Source: Chloroflexota bacterium
GTDB lineage: Bacteria > Chloroflexota > Limnocylindria > Limnocylindrales > CSP1-4
DNA: 40,520 bases
Direction of reading: 5' to 3'
Assembly: GCA_003250155.1 (NCBI GenBank)
Contig: QKHE01000120.1
Span: 1-40,520, forward strand
Shown here: positions 31,724 to 38,754 of the stretch, in pieces
Numbering within the stretch: position 1 is the stretch's first letter
Layout: every line of letters starts with the position of its first letter
Position numbers and translations under genes: made by a program
The notes under the pieces: model-generated
What the model saw: the letters and a program-made list of their open reading frames with translations, nothing else
Told to the model about the DNA's origin: nothing
The model's database searches: none

Positions 31724-31753
31724 GACCGCGCCCGCAGGGGAACGGGCGCGGTC
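31724..31753. terminator. Bidirectional terminator between VKOR and nirK
   Basis: GACCGCGCCCG (31724-31734) pairs with CGGGCGCGGTC (31743-31753): 11 bp and an 8-base loop. Read on the minus strand it is followed by TCCTTCTC, so it serves best as the nirK terminator; read on the plus strand the trailing sequence is poorer in T. It sits between the two converging stops. Confidence 0.7.
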
Positions 31754-31790
31754 GTACCGGGAGGGTCGAGAAGCCGGGCGTTCGGCGTCG

Positions 31791-33308
31791 CTATTCGGTG
31801 ACGATCACCTTGCCGATCATCCAAGGGTGCGGGGTGCAGAAGTAGGGGAACTCGCCGGCCTCGGTGAACGTGTACGACCACGTCGTGCCCTCGGCGATGA
31901 AGCCCGAGTCGAAACGGCCGTCGGGGCTGCCGACGTTGTTGGCCGAGGTGCCCGAGGTGACGGTGTGCATCGTCGCGTCGGCGTTGGTCCAGGTCACCGT
32001 GTCGCCGACCTTGATGCTGATGGTGTTCGGGCTGAACGCGTTCTCGGCGTTGGCCGGGTCGATCCAGCCGTCCTTGGTGATCGTCACCTGGGCCGCGTCG
32101 GCCGGTGGCGCCGTCGAGGTCGGGGCCGGCTGTCCGCCACCGGCGGACTGGAAGATCTCGGGATTGGCCTGGCCCTCGATGACGATCGTCGCCAGGGCGC
32201 CCTTGTAGAACGTCCGAGTCAGCGCGTGATCGACGAGCAGGACGGTCTGGGGGACCTGGGCCACGAGCTCGACGACCGTCCCGCCGCCGGTGACGACGAG
32301 CGTCGACTGCGAGCCGCGGATGATCGGGTTGCCGGGCAGGGTCGCGGCCTCCGGGTAGACCGCGTCCCAGTGCGATCCGATCGGGTGGAAGTTGCTGTTG
32401 AGGCTGAGGCCCTCGTTGACGAAGTAGATGCGGGCCCGTTCGCCGACGGCCATCCGCAGGGTGTTGTCGCCGGTCAGCGCACCGACCCGCGCGTTGAAGA
32501 CCACGTAGGTCGGGTGCTCGTCTGACATCGCCGCTTTGTCGATGTCGGCCAGGCCGTTGGCGTCGGTCGGCGTCAGATACCACTCCGACTGCATCATCGC
32601 CCACTCGTGATCGACGGCCGGCAGTGGCGTCGCCGGGTCGACGATGAACATGCCGTACATGCCGTGCATGACGTGGACCGGCACGTCGCCGTAGGCGCAG
32701 TGATACATGAACGCGCCCGGGTACAGCAGGCGCACCGTGATCGAGCGGGTCTCGCCAGGGACGACGGTCAGGTCGGCGGCACCGCCGCCCTGCCCGGTCA
32801 CGGCGTGGAAGTCGATGTTGTGCGGGTGCGTGTTGCCGGGCAGGTTGGTGAGCGTGATGGTGACCGAATCACCGACCCGGCCCCGGAGCACGGGACCGGG
32901 TGAGCCGCACGTGACCCCCTGGTCGCCGGCGATGCGATAGCCCCACATCGAGACGCTGACGCCCTTCTCGGCATCGATCGGGCAGACGTTCTCGAGGACC
33001 TCGAGCTTGACCTCGTACGTCGCCTGATGGTCACGACTGATCGGCGGGCTCACGCTCGGTGCGTAGCTCACGTGCTGCTCGTCGGCCGGCGCCGCGGCCA
33101 GGTCCGCGATCGGCGTGAGCGCCGGGATCACGGACGTTGCCGTGGTCGGCGGGCCCTGCGGCGGCGCCGAGGGTTCGGCGGTCGGTTGGACCACGGGTTC
33201 GGCCGACTGGCCGGGTGGGAAGGTCCACTGCGGGCCGCTGGCAGCCGGCGCACAGGCGCCGATGAGGCTGGCGACGGCGATGAGGGCGATGCGGCGAAGC
33301 CTGATCAT
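31791..33308 (-). CDS. nirK: Copper nitrite reductase (NirK) lipoprotein with fused C-terminal cupredoxin
   Basis: Reduces nitrite to NO outside the membrane. Lipobox LIGAC (Cys19), Pro-rich linker, then two NirK cupredoxin domains (about 95-380). Type 1 copper: His163, Cys204, His212, Met217. Type 2 copper: His168, His203, His361. Catalytic Asp166 and His308. Spacings match Alcaligenes NirK (95/98/100/135/136/255/306), except one residue fewer between Cys204 and His212. After a Pro/Thr/Ala linker (about 390-405) a third cupredoxin domain (407-505) has a full type 1 site: His448, Cys491, His494, Met497. It is likely an in-built electron donor. ATG at 33308 follows GGGAGGT by 8 bases. Probably controlled by the Rrf2 protein just upstream. 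Confidence 0.93.
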   Translation of the reverse strand: MIRLRRIALIAVASLIGACAPAASGPQWTFPPGQSAEPVVQPTAEPSAPPQGPPTTATSVIPALTPIADLAAAPADEQHVSYAPSVSPPISRDHQATYEVKLEVLENVCPIDAEKGVSVSMWGYRIAGDQGVTCGSPGPVLRGRVGDSVTITLTNLPGNTHPHNIDFHAVTGQGGGAADLTVVPGETRSITVRLLYPGAFMYHCAYGDVPVHVMHGMYGMFIVDPATPLPAVDHEWAMMQSEWYLTPTDANGLADIDKAAMSDEHPTYVVFNARVGALTGDNTLRMAVGERARIYFVNEGLSLNSNFHPIGSHWDAVYPEAATLPGNPIIRGSQSTLVVTGGGTVVELVAQVPQTVLLVDHALTRTFYKGALATIVIEGQANPEIFQSAGGGQPAPTSTAPPADAAQVTITKDGWIDPANAENAFSPNTISIKVGDTVTWTNADATMHTVTSGTSANNVGSPDGRFDSGFIAEGTTWSYTFTEAGEFPYFCTPHPWMIGKVIVTE

Positions 33309-33360
33309 GGCTGGCGACCTCCCGAGCGGCGCCACGACGAGCTCCCCTGGGGCGCCACAA

Positions 33361-33383
33361 ACTCATATCTGTGAACTATGAGT
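33361..33383. promoter_or_regulatory. 23-bp palindrome upstream of nirK, candidate Rrf2/NsrR operator
   Basis: ACTCATA at 33361-33367 is mirrored by TATGAGT at 33377-33383: perfect 7-bp arms and a 9-base centre, 23 bp in all. That is the 11-1-11 layout of known NsrR sites. It is AT-rich against a 70% GC background and lies 53 bases before the nirK start codon, where it would overlap the promoter. A second short inverted repeat GATAT-GA-ATATC is at 33389-33400. Confidence 0.6.
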
Positions 33384-33467
33384 AGCACGATATGAATATC
33401 CCGCAGGTGCGGAAACTCGAGAGTGCCAAATGGGCTCGAACGGGGGGCCGAATGGCCCGACCCGAAA

Positions 33468-33881
33468 CTAGGGCAGCCTGGCGACGAGCTCCGAGAGGCG
33501 GGTCGCCGCCAGTTCGCGGCGGAGGGCCTCGTCGGCCGCCCGGAACGAATCGTGGACGGCGCACCGGCCGTCCGGGTCGCACGGCCCGCCACGAAGCACG
33601 CAGCGGGCCACGCCGCCACGCTCCTCGGCGGCATCGACGATGCGGAGCAGGTCGATCTCGCCGGCAGGCCGGGCCAGCCGGTAGCCGCCGCGCCGACCGG
33701 GGCGCCCGGCGACGAGCCCGGCCCGCGTCAGGTCGGACAGCACGTGGGCGACGAAGCGCACCGGGATCTGCATCCGGTCCGCGATCCGGCCCGCGCTCAG
33801 CAGCCCATCTTCGCGATGCTCGCCCAGGGCCAGCATCGTCCGGACGGCGTAGTCGCCGCGCAGCGAGAGCGTGATGCGCAT
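33468..33881 (-). CDS. Rrf2-family regulator, NsrR-like, with three-cysteine cluster motif
   Basis: A 137-residue winged-helix repressor. The helix-turn-helix covers LSAGRIADRMQIPVRFVAHVLSDLTRAGLV (about 28-57) and the wing GRRGGYRLARP. Cys94, Cys101 and Cys107 (C-x6-C-x5-C) match the iron-sulfur ligands of NsrR/IscR-type members, so it can be expected to bind a cluster that NO or oxygen destroys. ATG at 33881, with GGAGG 11 bases upstream; a GTG three codons earlier is closer to that box than is usual. It stands directly upstream of nirK on the same strand, with a palindrome between them. NO or nitrite control of nirK is the obvious inference. Confidence 0.9.
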   Translation of the reverse strand: MRITLSLRGDYAVRTMLALGEHREDGLLSAGRIADRMQIPVRFVAHVLSDLTRAGLVAGRPGRRGGYRLARPAGEIDLLRIVDAAEERGGVARCVLRGGPCDPDGRCAVHDSFRAADEALRRELAATRLSELVARLP

Positions 33882-33947
33882 CCTCGGCACAGCCTCCGAC
33901 GGCGGGGGGCGGCGCCGCCAGTGCCGAACGGCCCGGGCCCGCGCGCG

Positions 33948-35141
33948 TCAGGGACCGTAGCGGGTGACCTCCACGTACGCCTGTCCGGTGAGGAGGCTCG
34001 TGCGCGGCGGCTGCACCACGGTTCCCGTCACCCAGTGCGAGCCCTCCCAATACGCGACGCCCGTCGTGGCTCGCGTGTCGAGCTCCTGGTCGGGCAGGGT
34101 CGCCCGCAGGGACAGCGGGACCTCGAGCCCGGCGTCGATCGTCCACTCGATCGGGTAGCTCCGTCCGGTGCGGGGACTCAGCCACCGCTCGCCTGCCTCA
34201 ACCGTGACCTCGCTCGCGTCGAGGTGCCGGACGCTCCCGTCGGCGGCGACGAGCGTGCCGTATCGCAGGACCGGCTCGCCGGACGGGTCCAGCACGACAG
34301 AGATCGTCAGATCCCGCCCGTCGTCGAGGTTGATCGCGAACCAGTCCCAGCCGCCGCCGCCGACCGAGATGAAGTCGCCCCACTGGTGGTCGAACCAGGC
34401 GATGCCGGTCACCGCGTAGCGGTTCGCGCCGAGCGTCACCTCGCCGTTCACCGCGAGGCGCGTGCGAGAGTAGTAGTACGAACCACCCGCCGGTCCGAAC
34501 TCGACCCAGCCGTCGCCGTCATGGAGGGCGGGGGGCTTCGTCGATTCGAGCGTCAGGTCGAGGCCGAAGGCCGCTCCCGCAGCCATGGCCTCGGTCGGCG
34601 ACAGGGCCGCCTCGATGCGGTCGTCGCCGTCGGAGCCGGCGAGGTGCCACGGTGTCGCGCCAGGGTCGATCACGCCGTCGAGGCCGGGCGATGTGGGACC
34701 GCCGATGGACAGGTCGAATCCCGTCGGAACGCCGGACGCGTCGCGCGGCGAGCGGTCGACCCCCGGCCCGATCTCGCTCCGCTGGCCGTAGAGGAAGCCC
34801 TGGCCGCCGTCCTCGACCGTGAGCGCCAGGTGCGAGGCCCACGTCACCGGGACGTCGCCGCGCTCCGCCCGGAAGATCACCGCCTCGAACCCGAAGCGCC
34901 GCCCGTCGGCGGTCGCGAGGTGCCCGGTGTAGTACCACCACTCGGTGAGGCGGTCGTGCGGTCCGTCGTCACGCGGCAGGACGACCGGCACCGGATCCGC
35001 CGGCAGTGGCGGCGCCGGCGTCGCGGGCGGGAGGGTCGGGAACTCCTGGGGCGGGTTGGCGAGGATCGGCGACCCGGAGCAGCCGGCGAGGACGGCCACC
35101 GTGGCCGCGAGCACGGCGGCCCGGAAGCGGGCCTGAGTCAC
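33948..35141 (-). CDS. AttH/CrtC lipocalin-like lipoprotein
   Basis: An exported 397-residue protein. The signal peptide ends in LAGC (about residue 21 from GTG), followed by a Pro-rich linker. Then comes the two-lipocalin-barrel fold of the AttH/hydroxyneurosporene synthase family: DGPHDRLTEWWYYTGHL, FGFEAVIFR, and in the middle SYYYSRTRLAVNGEV...AWFDHQWGDF with WDWFAINLDDGRDL. These motifs are diagnostic. AttH proteins usually accompany lipoprotein-type ABC exporters; here the gene is coupled to an MMPL transporter, its GTGA overlapping that stop. A role in binding a lipid or other hydrophobic cargo delivered by the transporter is inferred. Confidence 0.88.
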   Translation of the reverse strand: MTQARFRAAVLAATVAVLAGCSGSPILANPPQEFPTLPPATPAPPLPADPVPVVLPRDDGPHDRLTEWWYYTGHLATADGRRFGFEAVIFRAERGDVPVTWASHLALTVEDGGQGFLYGQRSEIGPGVDRSPRDASGVPTGFDLSIGGPTSPGLDGVIDPGATPWHLAGSDGDDRIEAALSPTEAMAAGAAFGLDLTLESTKPPALHDGDGWVEFGPAGGSYYYSRTRLAVNGEVTLGANRYAVTGIAWFDHQWGDFISVGGGGWDWFAINLDDGRDLTISVVLDPSGEPVLRYGTLVAADGSVRHLDASEVTVEAGERWLSPRTGRSYPIEWTIDAGLEVPLSLRATLPDQELDTRATTGVAYWEGSHWVTGTVVQPPRTSLLTGQAYVEVTRYGP

Positions 35142-37462
35142 GCCTGGGCCTCCCGTTCTTCGAGCGCCGGCAGTCGTCGTTCCAGCCAGCGGGGCAGCCA
35201 CCAGTTCCAGTCGCCGACGAGGCGCATCGTGGCCGGCACGAGGAGCGCCCGGACGACGGTCGCGTCGAGCGCGACCGCGATCGCGATGCCGAGGCCGAGC
35301 GCCTTGATGAGGACGATGTCGGCGAAGGCGAACGAGCCCGCCACGACGACGACGATGAGCGCCGCGGAGGTGACGATCCGGCCGCTGCGCTCGAGGCCGT
35401 GCGCGACGGCCGCTCGGTTGTCGCGATCGCGATCCCAGGCCTCGCGCATGCGCGTCAGCAGGAACACCTCGTAGTCCATCGACAGGCCGAACAGGACGCA
35501 GAACAGGATGACCGGCTGGGTCGTCTCGACGAAGCCGAGCGGCCGCGTCCCGAGAAGGGCCGACAGGTTGCCGTCCTGGAAGATCCAGACGAGCGCGCCG
35601 AACGATGCCGCGATCGACAACGTGTTCATCGCCAGGGCCTTGAGCGGCAGGACCGCCGAACGCAGCAGGAGCAGCAGCACGAGGAACGTCGTGACGACGA
35701 TGAACGCCGCGGTCCGCGGGAAGTCGGCGGCGATCCCGCTGACCACGTCCTCGACGTCGGCCGCGCCGCCGCCGACGAGGATCGTCATGCCGGCGGGCGG
35801 CGCGAGCGGCCCACCCGCGTCGCGGAGATCCCGCACCAGCTGCAGCGCTGCCTCCTCGTTCGGGCCGTAGGGGGCGGTGATGCTGAACATCGTGAGGTCG
35901 CGGTCGGTCGTGGCCGCAAGGGCCTCGACCGCGAACCGGTCGGGCGGCGCCCCGCCGGCGCCGTACAGGAGGGCGTACTGCTCGACGGTGAGCCGCGGGT
36001 CGAGGTCGACGAGGCTGTCGACGCGCTCGATCCGGGGGTCGGCGCCAAGCCGCCTCGAGTAGTCGAACAGCGCGGCGAGGTTGTCCGGCTCAACGACCGC
36101 GCCGTCGGTCCGGATCGCGAGCACGATCTGGGCGAACGGGCCGGGTCCGAACTCGGCCACCAGGCGATCGAAGGCAGCGCGCGACGGGACGTTCTCGGGC
36201 AGGATCCGCGCGTCCGGCGCGTTGAAGCGCACGTGCGCGAACGGCGAGCCGAGCAGCATCAGCACGGCCAGCGTCGGGAGCAGCACGGCCACGGGTCGTC
36301 GCATGACCCAGCCCGCCAGCCGCGCCCACGGCCCGTCGTCGGTCGGCAGCGCGCGAACGCGTCGGACCCGCAGGGCATCGAGGCGGACGCCGACGACGGC
36401 CAGCAGCGCCGGCAGCAGCGTCAGCGCGGCGAGCACCGCGAGGCCGACGACGACCGCGCCGGCGATGCCGACCGAGCGCAGGATCATGAACTCGAAGAGC
36501 ACCAGGCCGAGCAGGCCCAGCAACACCGTCAGGCCCGAGAAGAAGACGGCCCGGCCGGCGGTTCGAAGCGTGGCACCGACGGCATCCTCGACGGCCTCGG
36601 GCCGCCAGGCTCGCTCGGCCAGCTCCTCTCGGAAGCGGCTCGTCATGAGCAGCGAGTAGTCGACGCCGAGGCCGAGGCCCAGGAGCGTCGCGAGGTTCAG
36701 GACGAAGATGCTCATCGGGATCGTGTTGGCGACGAGGAAGATCGTCGCCAGCGCGACGACCACCGCGGCACCGCCGACCGCGAGCGGCAGCCCGGCCGCG
36801 ATGACCGAGCCGAAGACGAGCAGCAGCGCGAGCGCGGCGAGCGGCAGCGAGATCAGCTCGCTTCGCCGGAGGTCGGCCTCGGACACCTCCTGGACGTCGC
36901 CGTAGAACGCCGGGCCGCCGGCCAGGCCGACGTCGACGCCCATCGCCGAGACGTCCACCAGCGCTGCACGGATGCCGGGCAGCGCGAGCGGCGAATCGTC
37001 GGCCGGCAGGTCGAGCGTCACGATGTCGTAGGCCGTCCGGCCGTCCGCGGAGACCTGTCGCCGCGACAGCGCGTGCGACAGGACGCCGGTCACGTACGGG
37101 GCGTCGGGGACGGCGGCCATGGCGGTTGCCACCGCCACCTCGAACGCCGGCTCGCCGGCGCGCGCGCCGTCGGCGTGGAACACGACCGCGAGGGCCGCCT
37201 GGGGGACCCCGATCTCGTCCTCGAGGAGGGCCTTCGCGCGAGCCGATTCGAGATCGTCGCGGATGAAGCCGCCGGAGCGCAGGGCCTGGGGCGTCTGGAG
37301 CGCCAGCGGAACCGCCGCGAGGACGACGATCGTCCAGGCCGAGATGACCGCCCATCGATGGCGCGCCGACCAGCGGCCGAGCCGCTCGAACCGGCTTGTC
37401 GACGGGCGCTCGGGGGCGCGCGGTCCTACGGCTCGCGGGGGGCGGTTCATCGGCCCGCCCAT
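35138..37462 (-). CDS. MMPL-family RND transporter
   Basis: A 774-residue membrane exporter with two similar halves, each with one helix, an extracytoplasmic domain and five more helices. The half-one motif is GLGLGVDYSLLMTSRFREEL and the half-two motif GLSMDYEVFLLTRMREAW; the Asp-Tyr pairs in the membrane carry the proton relay of MMPL proteins. Extracytoplasmic domains lie at about 50-190 and 400-560. Relatives export lipids, glycolipids or siderophores, using the proton gradient. ATG at 37462 (or 37450). Followed without a gap by the AttH-like lipoprotein gene. Divergent from the small membrane protein at 37492. Confidence 0.93.
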   Translation of the reverse strand: MGGPMNRPPRAVGPRAPERPSTSRFERLGRWSARHRWAVISAWTIVVLAAVPLALQTPQALRSGGFIRDDLESARAKALLEDEIGVPQAALAVVFHADGARAGEPAFEVAVATAMAAVPDAPYVTGVLSHALSRRQVSADGRTAYDIVTLDLPADDSPLALPGIRAALVDVSAMGVDVGLAGGPAFYGDVQEVSEADLRRSELISLPLAALALLLVFGSVIAAGLPLAVGGAAVVVALATIFLVANTIPMSIFVLNLATLLGLGLGVDYSLLMTSRFREELAERAWRPEAVEDAVGATLRTAGRAVFFSGLTVLLGLLGLVLFEFMILRSVGIAGAVVVGLAVLAALTLLPALLAVVGVRLDALRVRRVRALPTDDGPWARLAGWVMRRPVAVLLPTLAVLMLLGSPFAHVRFNAPDARILPENVPSRAAFDRLVAEFGPGPFAQIVLAIRTDGAVVEPDNLAALFDYSRRLGADPRIERVDSLVDLDPRLTVEQYALLYGAGGAPPDRFAVEALAATTDRDLTMFSITAPYGPNEEAALQLVRDLRDAGGPLAPPAGMTILVGGGAADVEDVVSGIAADFPRTAAFIVVTTFLVLLLLLRSAVLPLKALAMNTLSIAASFGALVWIFQDGNLSALLGTRPLGFVETTQPVILFCVLFGLSMDYEVFLLTRMREAWDRDRDNRAAVAHGLERSGRIVTSAALIVVVVAGSFAFADIVLIKALGLGIAIAVALDATVVRALLVPATMRLVGDWNWWLPRWLERRLPALEEREAQA

Positions 37463-37491
37463 GCTAGTCGGTCTGCTAGCATCCGCCCGCG

Positions 37492-37824
37492 ATGACGATC
37501 TTCACGCTGTGGTTCCAGGACTTCCCGAACAACCTGCCGGCGTTGGTCGTCTCGGTCGGGGTCGCTGCCGCGTTCGTCTACATCTTCTTCAAGGCGGCAT
37601 CGTCGGTCGACGGGCGGTCCCGCTGGGTGAAGCGGATCACCGGCCCCAACGGCAAGTGGCTGTGGGGCACGCTGTTCGTGCTGTGGGCCATCGTCTTCGG
37701 GATCGGGCTGCAGCTCGTGCCGCACACCGGCGCCAACTCGCCCTACGGCGGACTGGGGCTGATCGCGCTGTTCACGGGCTTCTTCATCTCGATGGGCTTC
37801 CTCTGGAGCGTCATCGGCGAGTAG
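37492..37824 (+). CDS. Small three-helix membrane protein, unknown function
   Basis: A 110-residue product with membrane helices at about 15-36 (ALVVSVGVAAAFVYIFFKAAS), 55-76 (KWLWGTLFVLWAIVFGIGLQLV) and 85-107 (GGLGLIALFTGFFISMGFLWSV). A basic cytoplasmic loop (RSRWVKRITGPNGK) lies between the first two. ATG at 37492; only 29 bases separate it from the divergent MMPL start. I do not recognise a family, but composition and topology clearly support a real gene. Confidence 0.75.
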   Translation: MTIFTLWFQDFPNNLPALVVSVGVAAAFVYIFFKAASSVDGRSRWVKRITGPNGKWLWGTLFVLWAIVFGIGLQLVPHTGANSPYGGLGLIALFTGFFISMGFLWSVIGE

Positions 37825-37867
37825 CTCGCCGGCCGACCCGGCCGCGCCCGGCGAGGCGCCCTCGACG

Positions 37868-38641
37868 TCAGCTCCGCCTTCGAACGACCCAGGCCTCCTC
37901 GGACGGCCACTGCCGTGCCCATTCCGGGGTGACGTACGTCCAGCGCTCGTCGCTCACCGCGCCGTCGGGCGGCCGGACCTCGACGAGCCGCTCGATCTCG
38001 AAACCGGTGTCGCGCAGGAGCTGGATCCACTCGCCGTGGGGCAGGTGGAACTCGACCGATTCGTCGTCCGGCCACTCCTGTCGATACATCCCGAAGTACG
38101 GGCGGAGGAGCTGGGTGCCGGCCGGTCCGTCGGCCTCGCTGTCTGGCACCGTCAGCTGCAGCAGTGGGCCATTCGTGTAGAAGACGAGCCGGCCGCCCGG
38201 GCGCAGGACCCGTGCCGCCTCGGGGATCCAGCGGTACGGATCCGCCCACAGCGCGGCGCCGTACTCGCTGATCGCGAAGTCGAACGAGGCGTCGCCGAAC
38301 GGCAGGTCCTCCGCGATGCCGAGGTGGAGCGGGAAGTGCAGGCCGAACTCGGCCTGGAGTCTGCGGGCCGTCTCGAGCTGGGCCGGTGAGTTGTCGATGC
38401 CGACCGGCCGGGCCCCGCGGCGGGCCAGCCAGGCCGAGACGTACGCGGTGCCGCAGCCGAGCTCGATGGTGTCGAGCCCGTCGAGGTCGCCCGGCAGCAG
38501 CCGCAGCTCGGCCTCCGGGATATGCCAGATGCCCCAGTGCGGCTCGCCCGACCAGTTCCGACGGCCGGGCTCGGCGTAGTCGGCGGCATAGCGGTCCCAG
38601 GCCGCGCGGTTGGCGGCCGCATGATCGGGCAGGTTGGTCAC
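37868..38641 (-). CDS. SAM-dependent methyltransferase (class I)
   Basis: A 257-residue methyltransferase. Motif I TIELGCGTAYVSAWLARRG binds SAM; then GIDNSPAQLETARRLQ (motif II acid), IAEDLPFGDASFDFAISEYG and the post-motif AARVLRPGGRLVFYTNGP, the UbiE/type-11 pattern. N-terminal NRAAWDRYAADYAE is common in this group. GTG at 38641 is used because it begins the conserved part; ATG at 38698 is possible but would take in poorly conserved sequence. The substrate is unknown. Divergent from kamA with an operator-like sequence between them. Confidence 0.88.
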   Translation of the reverse strand: MTNLPDHAAANRAAWDRYAADYAEPGRRNWSGEPHWGIWHIPEAELRLLPGDLDGLDTIELGCGTAYVSAWLARRGARPVGIDNSPAQLETARRLQAEFGLHFPLHLGIAEDLPFGDASFDFAISEYGAALWADPYRWIPEAARVLRPGGRLVFYTNGPLLQLTVPDSEADGPAGTQLLRPYFGMYRQEWPDDESVEFHLPHGEWIQLLRDTGFEIERLVEVRPPDGAVSDERWTYVTPEWARQWPSEEAWVVRRRS

Positions 38642-38705
38642 CCTCTCACGATAGGCGACACGGGCATGACCGGGCTGGGCCCCCGTGTCGTGGCCCATGG
38701 ACTTT

Positions 38706-38731
38706 GCAGTGTGCATACACTTTATGCAGTG
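38706..38731. promoter_or_regulatory. Operator-like repeats between the methyltransferase and kamA
   Basis: The inverted repeat TGCATA-CACTT-TATGCA (38712-38728, perfect 6-bp arms) is overlapped by the direct repeat GCAGTG at 38706-38711 and 38726-38731, 20 bases apart, i.e. two helical turns. It lies 24 bases before the kamA start and in the methyltransferase 5-prime region, in a locally AT-richer patch. Confidence 0.45.
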
Positions 38732-38754
38732 ATATCTCGCTGGGTGCCTCGCCC

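Noticed and set aside
35006-37495. An 829-residue open frame opposite the MMPL transporter
   Set aside because: Composition is almost only Arg, Asp, Glu, Gly and Gln with no domain pattern; the opposite strand encodes a clear transporter with conserved motifs.
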